Shown here: positions 18,602 through 27,335 of the stretch, one piece after another
How the letters are laid out: each line of letters begins with the position of its first letter
Position numbering within the stretch: the stretch's first letter is position 1
Assembly (NCBI RefSeq): GCF_030418125.1
Contig: NZ_JAUHTR010000001.1
Coordinates: 1 to 64,000, forward strand
Direction of reading: 5' to 3'
Length of the DNA: 64,000 bases
Source: Fictibacillus fluitans
Lineage (GTDB): Bacteria; Bacillota; Bacilli; Bacillales; Fictibacillaceae
The notes under the pieces: generated by a model
Seen by the model: only the letters and a program-made list of their open reading frames with translations
What the model was told of the DNA's origin: nothing
Databases searched by the model: none
Made by a program: the position numbers and the translations under genes

Positions 18602-18633
18602 AGAAGGCCGCCCCTTACTGGGGGCGGCCTTCT
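18602..18633. terminator. Bidirectional terminator between sleL and ponA
   Basis: A perfect 13-bp GC-rich stem AGAAGGCCGCCCC pairs with its complement around a 6-base loop in the 47-base gap between two converging genes. T runs on both sides are weak, so termination is inferred from stem strength and location. Confidence 0.8.
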
Positions 18634-18638
18634 CTGTA

Positions 18639-21332
18639 TTATTGGCTTAAATCGGGAAGGGCAGGAGTCTGTTGTTCGTTCTGCTGCTGCTGCTGTCGTT
18701 GATTTTGGTCATTCCCATTTCCCTGTCCAGGGCCATTTCTCTGGCCGTTTTGGTTCTCACCTTGTCCAGGAGGATTTTGTGGTTCTGTATTGTCAGGCTG
18801 ACCGGTATTGCCTTCCTGATTTCCGCCTTGATCTGGTGGATTATTTTCTCCACCCTGGTTTTGATTCTGGTCACCCTGATTCTGGCCTTGATCCTGGTTT
18901 CCTCCCTGATTTTCGTTTCCTCCCTGGTTTTGGTCACCAGGATTGTTTTTGTCAGGAGGAGTGCCTTCTTCTGGCGGCTTTTCACCACCTGGAACCGTGA
19001 CCGAGGTTTGCGCAGGAGGGCTTTCCTTACCAGTTTCACTGTTGATGGCCGTTACCTGGAAGCTGTATGTTTTTCCTGCTTCCGCGTTTGGAACGGTAAA
19101 GGACTTATCTTTGATCGTTTGTTCTGCTGCCGGTGTGCCATCCACACTGGCTGCTACTTTATAGACCGTTTTATCATTGCCTTTGTAGTTCCATTTCACA
19201 TCGATGGCTTTTTTCCCTTCATTGTACTTGGCATTAAGGCCTTCAATGGAAGCCGGCTGATCGTATTTGTCCGATACTTCACTAGGCTCAGTACCGCGTA
19301 CGAACAATTCTTTTGTTTTCTGGTCATCAGGCGTAAATTCACCTGCTTTTTTATTAGTGCCTTTTTCGAGCGTCACATCGACAACCGAATTCGGTCTTTT
19401 GAAATCTGAACCGTCATGGTTAAGCCGGCTCATCACCTCTTTGAAGATTAGCTTTGAGTAGTTCCTCTGATTGGTATCCAGGTAATGAACGCCTTCTTTA
19501 TCCTTTTTGCTATTGTAGCCTGTCCACACAGCAGCGGAGTAGGATGGAGTATATCCCGCCATCCAGGCGTCATTTGTTGCACTCTTAGGAATCCCGTTCG
19601 CATCCCTGAACTCCTTCGGGAGATTGGTGGTGCCTGTTTTTCCAGCAAGATTTAAGCCGGGAACGTTCGCCATCGTTCCGGTTCCGCCGCTTTTCATAAC
19701 GTCTTTGAGCATGTCGGTAACCATATAGGCGGTAAAGTCATTCATTGCTTTGACCGGCTTGTTATCCGGCTTAACCACATCGCCATTTGGAAATTCAATT
19801 TTGCGGATGGTCGTAGGCGCATTGTAGACTCCTTCATTTCCAAAGGCAGCATAGGCGCCTGCCAGATTTAGCGGTGTGATTCCTTTTTGAAATCCTCCGA
19901 TTGCATAGGCGGGAGGCGCTGAGTCAATATTGATGCCAAGCTTATTGGCAAAATCAACGGCTTTATCTTCTCCCACTTCCATGAAGGTACGTACGGCCGG
20001 TGTATTTTCCGATTTAGCAAGAGCCGTACGCATGGAAACCTCGCCGAACCCTTCATCATTGAAGTTATGGATCGTCGAACCATTAATGGTGATTGGCGAA
20101 TCCTTCAAAATATGTCCGGTATTCCATTTGAAATGATCAATGGCAGGCCCGTAATCGAGAATCGGCTTAATGGTGGAGCCTGGTTGGCGCTGATTCCCCG
20201 AAGCATAATATGCACTCATAAGATTTTCCTCACGTCCGCTTCCAATGGCGCGGATGCTGCCTGTTTTTGTATCGACAATCGCGATGCCGGATTGCAGTTT
20301 TTTATTTTCATTTTTAAGGAACGAAGCGTTTTGAAGAACATCTTCGGTAGCTTCCTGCGCTTTCGTATCCATATTGGTGTATATTTTTAATCCATCGGCA
20401 AACACATCGACATTCTTCATTCCATCCATCTTATGAATATCTTTAATTACCTGCTGAAGGTACGCTTCATGAATACGTGTTTCCTGAAGGCTTCCTTTAT
20501 GCAATCCTTTAGTTACGGGAGTTGCCTTTGCTTTGTCTGCTTCGGATTTCGTGATATACCCATACTTTTCCATTTGCCCTAGAACTACGTTTCTGCGTTT
20601 TTCAGCAGCTTCGGGATGGTTCAGTGGATCGTAGTTGCTTGGTGCTTTTGGAAGGCCAGCCAGCAATGCGGTTTGCGGAAGCGTAAGCTGATCGAGCCGG
20701 TCTACATCGAAATAGGTTTTGGCTGCAGTTCCGATGCCGTAGACATTATGTCCAAAGTAGATTTTATTGAGATACATTTCAAGAATTTGTTCTTTCGAAT
20801 ATTTCTTCTCAAGTTTAATCGCCAGGTAAGCTTCCTGAATCTTACGGGTCAGCGATTTTTGATTGGTTAAAATCGTATTTTTTACTACTTGCTGCGTGAT
20901 GGTGCTTCCGCCTTGAGAACCGAAGCCGCCAGTTACATTGGCAAGGGCCGCTCCAAAAATACGGCGCACATCAACGCCCGGATGTTTATAGAACCGGACA
21001 TCTTCCACTGCGACAAATGCATCCCGTACGTTTGGCGGAATATCCTTTATCCCGGCCTTTACCCGGTTTTGCTCAGAAAAGAGCGAGGTGACCATTTTTC
21101 CGTCTTTATCATAGATCTGGGAAGATAAAGGCGTTTTTAATTTGTCAGGATCGAGTTTCGGTGATTTTGCCATAATGACGCCCACCGAGATCGTTCCTAT
21201 AATAAACATAATAACGATAAACGCTACAATCGCTTTAAAAAGTGGAAACTTCTTTTTCTTTTTTGGGCCGTGCTGATAGCCTTTATCGGCTGCCTGCCTG
21301 CGTTCTTGTCTGCTGCGGTATTCATTCGACAT
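18639..21332 (-). CDS. ponA: Class A penicillin-binding protein 1
   Basis: PonA polymerises glycan strands and cross-links peptides in the cell wall. The 897-residue protein has a basic cytoplasmic tail, one transmembrane helix (about residues 29-53) and a GT51 transglycosylase domain (EDVRFYKHPGVDVRRIFGA and GGSTITQQVVKN). The transpeptidase has its three motifs STIK, SEN and KTGTT. A fibronectin-III-like domain (about residues 700-790) and a tail of over 100 residues rich in Asn, Gln, Gly and Pro follow. The same tail type is known in B. subtilis PBP1. It is downstream of recU in the same orientation, so recU-ponA form an operon. Confidence 0.96.
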   Translation of the reverse strand: MSNEYRSRQERRQAADKGYQHGPKKKKKFPLFKAIVAFIVIMFIIGTISVGVIMAKSPKLDPDKLKTPLSSQIYDKDGKMVTSLFSEQNRVKAGIKDIPPNVRDAFVAVEDVRFYKHPGVDVRRIFGAALANVTGGFGSQGGSTITQQVVKNTILTNQKSLTRKIQEAYLAIKLEKKYSKEQILEMYLNKIYFGHNVYGIGTAAKTYFDVDRLDQLTLPQTALLAGLPKAPSNYDPLNHPEAAEKRRNVVLGQMEKYGYITKSEADKAKATPVTKGLHKGSLQETRIHEAYLQQVIKDIHKMDGMKNVDVFADGLKIYTNMDTKAQEATEDVLQNASFLKNENKKLQSGIAIVDTKTGSIRAIGSGREENLMSAYYASGNQRQPGSTIKPILDYGPAIDHFKWNTGHILKDSPITINGSTIHNFNDEGFGEVSMRTALAKSENTPAVRTFMEVGEDKAVDFANKLGINIDSAPPAYAIGGFQKGITPLNLAGAYAAFGNEGVYNAPTTIRKIEFPNGDVVKPDNKPVKAMNDFTAYMVTDMLKDVMKSGGTGTMANVPGLNLAGKTGTTNLPKEFRDANGIPKSATNDAWMAGYTPSYSAAVWTGYNSKKDKEGVHYLDTNQRNYSKLIFKEVMSRLNHDGSDFKRPNSVVDVTLEKGTNKKAGEFTPDDQKTKELFVRGTEPSEVSDKYDQPASIEGLNAKYNEGKKAIDVKWNYKGNDKTVYKVAASVDGTPAAEQTIKDKSFTVPNAEAGKTYSFQVTAINSETGKESPPAQTSVTVPGGEKPPEEGTPPDKNNPGDQNQGGNENQGGNQDQGQNQGDQNQNQGGENNPPDQGGNQEGNTGQPDNTEPQNPPGQGENQNGQRNGPGQGNGNDQNQRQQQQQNEQQTPALPDLSQ

Positions 21333-21390
21333 AATTGTATCAACCTTTCAATTGCTGCAATATACATTATGATTATTCGTCAATAAGGCG

Positions 21391-22017
21391 TTATTTATGA
21401 ACCTTCCCCTCATCTTCGTCATAAAAGTACATTTTATCAATGATTTTCAGATAGTCAATTCGCGGCAGGAAACCGGAAGAAACCGGATGTCCATGCGACT
21501 CGATATCCTTTTTTGGGATCGATTTTCTTCCCTTCGTTTGATCATTCCAATAGGGGATCAGGTGCCCGGCGTCGAGAAGAAAGATCTCATTCAGTGTTGA
21601 AAAACGCAGGATGACGAAGGAGATTCCGCCATGGGCAAGGATGGCTTCCATATGACGAATTTGATGATCATGAAAGTTGCGAAGCGGGAAAGAAGTTTTA
21701 TTTTTCGTTTCCTTCGCTTCAAAGTCAATATACTTCCCCCTGTAAATTCCGTTAAAATCCGTGGTGGAAGCAAGCTTGAAATAGGCTTCTTTGATCACGG
21801 CGGCGGACCGCTTGGGATATTCAACATTGACGATCTGAACCGGTGTCGGTTTTTTATGAATGACGGCAATTCCCCGTTCCAGATAGTATTCGTTGCTTTT
21901 ATTCAAATCTTCCTCAAGCGTCATTCCCCGGTTCCCGTAGGAGATGGAACTTTTTGAATTGGCGGGGGACAGAGAGGAAGAGGTTTTTTTTCCGTTGGGA
22001 TACTGAATCGGTGCCAT
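21391..22017 (-). CDS. recU: Holliday junction resolvase RecU
   Basis: RecU cuts four-way DNA junctions during recombination and helps chromosome segregation in Firmicutes. The 208-residue protein carries the endonuclease-fold active site: the Asp in [18 protein letters not shown] with the E-x-K motif, and the conserved [12 protein letters not shown] flexible basic N-terminus ([17 protein letters not shown]) is also typical. AAAGGATGTGAG precedes the ATG. ponA follows 58 bases downstream, as in B. subtilis. Confidence 0.96.
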   Translation of the reverse strand: MAPIQYPNGKKTSSSLSPANSKSSISYGNRGMTLEEDLNKSNEYYLERGIAVIHKKPTPVQIVNVEYPKRSAAVIKEAYFKLASTTDFNGIYRGKYIDFEAKETKNKTSFPLRNFHDHQIRHMEAILAHGGISFVILRFSTLNEIFLLDAGHLIPYWNDQTKGRKSIPKKDIESHGHPVSSGFLPRIDYLKIIDKMYFYDEDEGKVHK

Positions 22018-22100
22018 AGTCTCACATCCTTTTAAAGAATGGCAAATAAAAACTATGTCAGCTTGATGGCCGGCATAGTCTTTTTTCTTTGTTCACTTTC

Positions 22101-22349
22101 TTATCCCTGCTGAAGAAGTGATTCCAGCTCGTCTTGGTTAAATCCAAGAACAACGTTTTTGGATTCTCCGTCTATAATAACAGTCACAGGAGTGGCGCTT
22201 GCTCCCAGATCAATCACTTTATTCATGTATTGAGGGTTCTTTCGGATATCGCGTTCCTCGAATGGGATTTGTTTTGAAGTCAGCCATTCCTTTTCAGCAA
22301 AGCAAGGGGGACAGGTTTCCTGTGTGTAAATAATTACTTTCTGTTTCAT
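22101..22349 (-). CDS. Glutaredoxin-like thiol-disulfide protein
   Basis: This 82-residue thioredoxin-fold protein has the active site CPPC in YTQETCPPCFAEKEW (residues 9-23) and the cis-Pro motif ASATPVTVII. It resembles NrdH/glutaredoxin-like proteins that pass electrons to disulfide substrates. Because the strain has bacillithiol genes, a bacilliredoxin-type or general redoxin role is possible, but the partner is unknown. The ribosome-binding site TGGAGGATCAACA is clear. It is encoded between recU and the divergent yppC. Confidence 0.85.
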   Translation of the reverse strand: MKQKVIIYTQETCPPCFAEKEWLTSKQIPFEERDIRKNPQYMNKVIDLGASATPVTVIIDGESKNVVLGFNQDELESLLQQG

Positions 22350-22462
22350 TGTTGATCCTCCAGACAGCTTCTTATCCTTTCATTTTAGCGTTTTTCTTTC
22401 TGTCTTACAAATATTTTACCAACAGCTGCGAAGGATAAGAGAAAAGGAAGGGAGGGCAGTAC

Positions 22463-23449
22463 ATGAGAATCAGGGAATGGGAAAAGGCCGTGATTGAGGA
22501 AATCCGGCAGAAAACGAATGCCGGCAACCTGGATAATATTTCACGTACCGTATTTTACGAACAATTTTTCAGAAGAAATCCTGAAATTAAATGGTCGTTT
22601 CTTGCTTCTATCGTTTCAAGAAATGCCGGTTATAATATGTCCGACCTGGAAGGCAGCTGGCTTAAACGGTCCATACCAACTCATTATCGCAATCTTCTTT
22701 TTCTGACGTACGAACGGGCGAACTGGCTGATTTTTTCCGATGCTTATCCGCAGCTGCTTTTATATGAAAAAAGCAAGAAGGCAGGAGAGCCGTTTTTTTC
22801 GCTTTTATCATCCTTTAACGTTTCTGCGTTTATGCAAAAAGAATGGTGTGTGTTTTGGCAAAAAGGCGATGAAGAACGGCTTTGGACCTCGCTTATCATA
22901 AATGAACAGCATTTGATCCAAAAACCGGTGATTGAGCACCCTGTCTATCGCAGGCGGGTTTTTATGTCGATGCCCTACAGGCTTCAAAACTGGCTTCATT
23001 TCAGCACAGTGCTTTTTCCGACCCTTAATGGGGAAATGTTTGGATTCTCTGTACATGGTTTCCGAAAGGTGCAAAATCGAATTTTGCTTGGAAGAAGACT
23101 CGCGTGGCTGCTGTTTCAGTCTAAGTATGCAAAGGATTTTGAGGAATTCTCCCGGGTAACACCCCACACTGGTTCAAGGCAGGACTACGAGCAATATGTT
23201 TACCCCAATCGGAGGAGGGATCGTGAACTTCTCCGGCTTACTTATCCACTGGTGCAGCATTCACGGCCGTCTCTGCCCGACTGGAGCCAAAAGAAAAAAA
23301 ATCTGCAGGCTTATTACAAAAAGCTTTCTATTCCTGAAAACATCAACTTAACAAAGTGGCATCACAGCAAAGAGCTTCAGCTTCAAATTGGTATATTGCT
23401 GCAGGAACTGCTGTTTAAGGATAAAAGCGATAGCAAAAAAGAACGGTAA
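22463..23449 (+). CDS. yppC: DUF2515-family protein YppC
   Basis: This 328-residue protein of unknown function matches the YppC/DUF2515 family by position next to recU and by motifs such as NISRTVFYEQFFRRNPEIKW and FLASIVSRNAGYNMSDLEG. It is rich in aromatic and basic residues and has no clear signal peptide. A following segment (YVYPNRRRDRELLRLTYP) is also typical of the family. AAGGGAGGGCAGTAC precedes the ATG and a strong terminator follows the stop. Confidence 0.85.
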   Translation: MRIREWEKAVIEEIRQKTNAGNLDNISRTVFYEQFFRRNPEIKWSFLASIVSRNAGYNMSDLEGSWLKRSIPTHYRNLLFLTYERANWLIFSDAYPQLLLYEKSKKAGEPFFSLLSSFNVSAFMQKEWCVFWQKGDEERLWTSLIINEQHLIQKPVIEHPVYRRRVFMSMPYRLQNWLHFSTVLFPTLNGEMFGFSVHGFRKVQNRILLGRRLAWLLFQSKYAKDFEEFSRVTPHTGSRQDYEQYVYPNRRRDRELLRLTYPLVQHSRPSLPDWSQKKKNLQAYYKKLSIPENINLTKWHHSKELQLQIGILLQELLFKDKSDSKKER

Positions 23450-23480
23450 AAAAGTGTCCCGGGTTCACGGGACACTTTTT
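23448..23480 (+). terminator. Terminator after yppC
   Basis: AAAAGTGTCCCG and CGGGACACTTTT form a 12-bp stem around a GGTTCA loop with a T tail, directly at the yppC stop. Confidence 0.93.
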
Positions 23481-23526
23481 GTTGTTTTCAGGTTTTATTC
23501 TTTCATCATTCCCCGAGGCAGCTACA

Positions 23527-23687
23527 CGCTTGTCGGGGCTAAGCGGCCGTTTCAGCTTTCCCGATCTAGCTTCAACGGCCAACCCCTCGAGGTCGCTTCA
23601 CGCTTCCCCTTCAACACAAAGAACGTGTTGCTGGGTAAGCGCTCCAGCGCTTGTCGGGGCTAAGCGGCCGTTTCAGCTTTTCTTAAC
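23527..23687 (+). repeat. Structured repeat element with 33-bp direct duplication
   Basis: A 33-base sequence beginning CGCTTGTCGGGGCTAAGCGG occurs exactly at 23527-23559 and again at 23648-23680. Between them lies an inverted partner: AACGGCC at 23574-23580 pairs with GGCCGTT at 23666-23672, and CCCC at 23583 with GGGG at 23656. Inner hairpins are CAACAC/GTGTTG (23612-23630) and AGCGCT/AGCGCT around 23640-23651. The second unit thus folds on itself as one element of about 120 bases, with an extra right half before it. Similar GC-rich elements recur in Bacillaceae genomes, from memory. Two open frames crossing it look spurious. Confidence 0.8.
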
Positions 23688-23810
23688 TTATGTAGCTGGG
23701 TAATTGGGGCCTTCTAGCTTTTTGTCGCCGTAGCCTTCTTTTTTCTCCTGCTCAGGTGCGTTCGTCATTTTTTCCTGCTCCTGCTCCAGGCTGTTTTCGT
23801 GTTGATCCAT
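23688..23810 (-). CDS. sspM: SspM-like small acid-soluble spore protein
   Basis: A 40-residue gene too short for routine calling. The reverse strand reads AGGAGGTGAAGAAAC then ATG, a near-perfect ribosome-binding site. The product is very hydrophilic, starts MDQHENSLEQEQEK and ends GYGDKKLEGPNYPAT. The C-terminus matches the DKKLxGPNxPxT ending of B. subtilis SspM, which is also encoded beside yppC and yppE. The role would be a minor SASP made in the forespore. The N-terminal half is more acidic than B. subtilis SspM, so orthology is inferred from the tail and the location. Its stop is one base from the repeat element. Confidence 0.7.
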   Translation of the reverse strand: MDQHENSLEQEQEKMTNAPEQEKKEGYGDKKLEGPNYPAT

Positions 23811-24001
23811 GTTTCTTCACCTCCTAATCGTAGTGTTAGGCAGTAGGTCCTGTTTCATACAGGATAACAGTGTCGAAAGACGGGTTTTTTTGCACAAAAC
23901 CACTTACTTTGCCGAAACCGTTCTAGTTTTGTCACATGTGAAGGGAAACGAAAAAGAGGAGGGAATACTTCTGTTATAAGATATCGGGGAGGGAATTAGA
24001 A

Positions 24002-24520
24002 ATGGAAATGGTGTTTAAAACAAAAACGGTTTCGGAAGAACTTGGTGTAAATCCAACTACCATTCAGCGCTGGGTTAAGCATTTCAATCTTGCCTGCCAA
24101 AAAAACGACCATGGTCATTATCTGTTTTCCGAGCAGGACATAGAAGATTTGCGGGAAATTAAGAAACAGCTGGATGCAGGTCTGCTTATGGGCGATATTC
24201 AAATCGCAGCTGCAAAAACTAAGGAAGCTGAACCCAAGGCACAGCCTGCAATTGCGTTTGATGAACGGTTCGATCAATTGATGGCCCAGATCGAAAAGCT
24301 TGAAAAAAAGCTGGAAGAAAAAGCGGATGACGTTTTGTCCTACCAGGTCTTGCAGCATGCAACAGAAATGGATGACATGATGAAGCGGCTTGTTAAAATA
24401 GAAGAGAAAATTGAGGATATTGAAGTCAAACTTTTAAAAATGCCCGATGGGGCTCAGGAAGAAGCCGGCGGGTATAAAAAACAGCGCCGCAATTGGCTGG
24501 TGGGGCTTTTCACGCTTTAA
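24002..24520 (+). CDS. racA: Chromosome-anchoring protein RacA
   Basis: RacA binds near oriC and tethers it to the cell pole through DivIVA during sporulation. The 172-residue protein has a MerR-like N-terminal helix-turn-helix (VSEELGVNPTTIQRWVKHF, then GHYLFSEQDIEDL). A long charged coiled coil follows (about residues 80-150) with a basic, hydrophobic C-terminal tail (QRRNWLVGLFTL). This architecture and length fit RacA. In B. subtilis racA lies elsewhere, so its place between sspM and yppE is a rearrangement. GGGGAGGGAATTAGAA precedes the ATG. Confidence 0.82.
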   Translation: MEMVFKTKTVSEELGVNPTTIQRWVKHFNLACQKNDHGHYLFSEQDIEDLREIKKQLDAGLLMGDIQIAAAKTKEAEPKAQPAIAFDERFDQLMAQIEKLEKKLEEKADDVLSYQVLQHATEMDDMMKRLVKIEEKIEDIEVKLLKMPDGAQEEAGGYKKQRRNWLVGLFTL

Positions 24521-24592
24521 CCTTGAAGGAAGCTCGTGCATTTTATCCTTTGTTTTGATAGGATAGAGAGGTCAGGAGTGAATTCATAACGT

Positions 24593-24952
24593 ATGGAACA
24601 ACGTCTTATTCAACTTACTCAAGTGCTGCTGGATAAAACCAGGGCAGCAATGGACCAATATCTTACCGAAACAAAAAAAGAAGGATATGAAGTGGACTTT
24701 TATGGCCAGGTAAAGCCTTTTGCCGACGAAATCCGGTCTTTAACAGAGGAATGGAAGCCCCTTGCGCTAAAGTGGGTAGAAAACAACCGTCCAAAGTATG
24801 TCCATCTGCCACAGATAAATGATACGTTTGATAATTTGAACTTTATTGCGGTATTTGCCTTCCAGCTCGACACCAGGGAAAAACGATTTACCGAAATGAT
24901 CAAATCGATTGATTACGTCCTGAGTACTTTGCTGGAGAGGCTGCATTCATAA
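24593..24952 (+). CDS. yppE: DUF1798 protein YppE
   Basis: This 119-residue all-helical protein matches the YppE family (DUF1798) of the yppCDEFG region. The motif VDFYGQVKPFADEI and the Trp-containing WKPLALKWVE are visible. No function is known; a structure of B. subtilis YppE is a helical bundle. AGGAGTG lies 12 bases upstream, slightly long. A terminator follows. Confidence 0.82.
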   Translation: MEQRLIQLTQVLLDKTRAAMDQYLTETKKEGYEVDFYGQVKPFADEIRSLTEEWKPLALKWVENNRPKYVHLPQINDTFDNLNFIAVFAFQLDTREKRFTEMIKSIDYVLSTLLERLHS

Positions 24953-24985
24953 AAGACGGAAACTGTTACCGTCTTTTTTTATTTT
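24951..24985 (+). terminator. Terminator after yppE
   Basis: AAAAGACGG pairs with CCGTCTTTT around a 9-base loop, followed by a T run, starting at the yppE stop. Confidence 0.9.
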
Positions 24986-25102
24986 GCCCGTCAGAAATTA
25001 GCACTGGCGGGAGGAATTGGGTAAAATGAAATAAATCAACGATCTTAAACAAAATAATTTCACATACCGTAATAAAAAAGTGTTAAAAGAAAGGGCCATT
25101 AC

Positions 25103-25630
25103 ATGTTTGATCCAACCATCTATGAAAACTTGAAAATTATTCTTGAGGGAATGATTTATGATCTTGATTTTGAAGGAGTTTTAAAAGTAAGCGGCCGAAA
25201 AGACCTTGTTGACTTGGCTTCAATGAGCAGGACTTACCAAATCGAGGTTATGTTAAACGGCAAAAAAGAAAAGGACGTCCGAGCAAAAATCGAATTAAAA
25301 GCAGGTTTAGAAGACCTTGCTGATGAAATAATGGAAAGGGAAACCGACAAAACGGGATGCACGTTCTCTGTTACTTTCTACACCACCGTACAGGATATTG
25401 AAGCTGAATGTTCCAGAACCGGTGAGGCTATGAGGAAATTGTGGAAAACGGATGGAGAGGTTTCACAAACACTTTCCTATATTTATGGGCTGCCGAGGGG
25501 AAGCTATCAGAATCAAATAGATATTATCATTCATCGCAAGCTGCATGAAGAAAACAGTGAACAGTTTGAGGATTATTTAGACCGGATCCTTATAGCTGCC
25601 GAACGAATACTAATTAAAGGGGAACATTAA
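25103..25630 (+). CDS. Unknown protein upstream of a DEAD-box helicase
   Basis: I do not recognise this 175-residue protein. It is acidic and predicted soluble with mixed helix and strand. The middle has a charged strand region (RTYQIEVMLNGKKEKDVRAKIEL), and the C-terminal third has GLPRGSYQNQIDIIIHRKL and a helix EDYLDRILIAAERILI. There is no signal peptide or membrane segment. The ATG follows AAAGAAAGGGCC. Only five bases separate it from the helicase gene, and a third gene abuts that, so the three are probably one operon. Confidence 0.7.
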   Translation: MFDPTIYENLKIILEGMIYDLDFEGVLKVSGRKDLVDLASMSRTYQIEVMLNGKKEKDVRAKIELKAGLEDLADEIMERETDKTGCTFSVTFYTTVQDIEAECSRTGEAMRKLWKTDGEVSQTLSYIYGLPRGSYQNQIDIIIHRKLHEENSEQFEDYLDRILIAAERILIKGEH

Positions 25631-25635
25631 TCATT

Positions 25636-26859
25636 ATGGCTACAAACACACCGATTCAAGAATTACAGCCTTATCTGCAGGAAAATTGGAAAAAAGCGGC
25701 TTTCGATTCCTTAACACCGGTTCAGGAAGAAATGCTGCCGTTTATGCTGGAGGGCAAGGATCTCGTGGTCGAATCACCGACAGGGACAGGGAAGACGCTG
25801 GCTTATAGTCTGCCATTACTTGAGAAAATTGACAGCTCATCCACGCAGCTTCAGGCCGTCGTGATGGCCCCAACCAAAGAACTGGTAATGCAGATTCATT
25901 CGGTCCTTCAGGAATACGCGAAGGGAAGCAATATTACAGGGACGACTTTAATCGGCGGTGTAAATGTGCAGCGGCAGGTGGACAAGCTCAAGAAAAAACC
26001 ACAGTACATAGTTGGCACCCCTGGAAGAATCCTTGAACTTTATAAAAATAAAAAAGTGAAGCTTCACGAGGTCAAAACAATTGTCGTTGATGAAGCAGAC
26101 ATTGTTTATGATATGGAATTAATGGATGAAGTTCAGAATATTGTTAAAGGGACGATGAAGGACCGCCAGCTAGTTTTTGTCTCCGCAACCATTTCAAACA
26201 AGTCAGAAGAGATCGCTAAAGAGTGGATGAACGATCCCCATTTCATCAAAATTAACCGTGATTCGGGTTCGACAGAGTCGATTGCAAATATCTACCTAAT
26301 TTCTGAAAGACGTGATAAAATAGATAACCTGAGGCGCATAATTCGACACCATTCGAACATGAAAGCGATCGTCTTCTTTGGTGACAATTTAAAACTTGAT
26401 GAGATCGCCGCCAAGTTTGCATACCGCGGCATTACCGTTGGCATATTGTCCGGACAAGCAACTAAACATGAGCGGCAAAAGGTAATGAGAGAATTTCGTT
26501 CGAGCAGCCATGCGCTGCTTCTTTCTACAGACCTTGCTGCCAGAGGACTTGATATTAGCGGATTAACACATGTGATACATTTTGATCTCGCCGATTCCGA
26601 AAAACAATTCTTACACCGTTCGGGAAGAACAGGAAGAGCGGGACAAAAAGGAACCGTCATTTCGCTGGTCACCGAGAGAGAGGAAAATGTGTTGTTAAAA
26701 TGGGCAAAAAAGCTCAATTTGCCTGCCGAGAGGGCAGTCATTAAGCAGGACCAGTTGTTGCTTGCTTCGCAAATTCAGCAGAAGTCCGCCCAAAAAAGAA
26801 GCCCAAAGAAATCAACACCCCAGCGAAGCGGTAATTTTACGAAAAAGAAGGGGAAGTAA
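25636..26859 (+). CDS. DEAD-box RNA helicase, YfmL-like
   Basis: This 407-residue ATP-dependent RNA helicase has all core motifs. They are Walker A SPTGTGKTLAYS (about 47-58), PTKELVMQ, TPGRILEL, DEAD in VVDEADIVYD, SAT in FVSATISN, and in domain 2 TDLAARGLDI and HRSGRTGRAG. The C-terminus is a short basic tail (SAQKRSPKKSTPQRSG). It most resembles YfmL of B. subtilis, reported to act in ribosome assembly; that link is from family resemblance. It lies inside a three-gene operon not found next to yfmL in B. subtilis. Confidence 0.88.
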   Translation: MATNTPIQELQPYLQENWKKAAFDSLTPVQEEMLPFMLEGKDLVVESPTGTGKTLAYSLPLLEKIDSSSTQLQAVVMAPTKELVMQIHSVLQEYAKGSNITGTTLIGGVNVQRQVDKLKKKPQYIVGTPGRILELYKNKKVKLHEVKTIVVDEADIVYDMELMDEVQNIVKGTMKDRQLVFVSATISNKSEEIAKEWMNDPHFIKINRDSGSTESIANIYLISERRDKIDNLRRIIRHHSNMKAIVFFGDNLKLDEIAAKFAYRGITVGILSGQATKHERQKVMREFRSSSHALLLSTDLAARGLDISGLTHVIHFDLADSEKQFLHRSGRTGRAGQKGTVISLVTEREENVLLKWAKKLNLPAERAVIKQDQLLLASQIQQKSAQKRSPKKSTPQRSGNFTKKKGK

Positions 26860-27330
26860 TTGCTGGTAAATGAAAGATTAATACAAAAGATAAATCATAT
26901 GGTTGAAACGTTCAATATTTCGGTGGAGATTCATATTGAAGCCAAATGCCCGCTTAACCGGAATATTGGAGGCAAATATAATGCGGGTGAACAATCCATC
27001 ACATTGTATCTTGAAGAAATTCAGTCACAATGCGGGTGGATGTTTCCAGGCGAGGATGTTTTTGTAGAGTACGCAAGTGTGATTTTTGCTCATGAAGCAG
27101 GACATGCTACAGATCCATATTTGCAGAAGCTCGTTGAATTATATGACGCAACAGAAGATGAATTCAAACGCAAAAAAATTGAGCTGCTTGTTGAAGTTCA
27201 GGCATGGAAGATTGCCAGTGCGCTTGTCCATGATCTTCCTGATGATTTTTTCAATAAAATCAAAAGAATTTCCCTTGAACATCATTATAAAGCTGTTTCC
27301 CAGGGTTTCAAGGACGAAGGGGTAGCTTAA
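26860..27330 (+). CDS. Putative HExxH metallopeptidase-like protein
   Basis: The 156-residue product carries HEAGHATD at residues 78-85, the zincin HExxH motif, preceded by the hydrophobic strand SVIFA. A Glu at residue 112 in LLVEVQAWKIA is placed like the third zinc ligand of gluzincins and of ImmA/IrrE-type (M78) peptidases. No signal peptide is seen, so it should be cytoplasmic. The start is TTG with AAGGGGAA five bases upstream, immediately after the helicase stop, so translation is coupled. The substrate is unknown and activity is inferred only. Confidence 0.7.
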   Translation: MLVNERLIQKINHMVETFNISVEIHIEAKCPLNRNIGGKYNAGEQSITLYLEEIQSQCGWMFPGEDVFVEYASVIFAHEAGHATDPYLQKLVELYDATEDEFKRKKIELLVEVQAWKIASALVHDLPDDFFNKIKRISLEHHYKAVSQGFKDEGVA

Positions 27331-27335
27331 TCCGG

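Noticed and set aside
18672-19409. Long plus-strand open frame opposite ponA
   Set aside because: It is the antisense of the Gln/Asn/Pro-rich ponA tail and has no start signal; ponA has full family motifs.
23388-23703. Open frames of 91 and 74 residues crossing the repeat
   Set aside because: They lie in the structured repeat element and its yppC terminator, lack good ribosome-binding sites and have repeat-like low-complexity composition.
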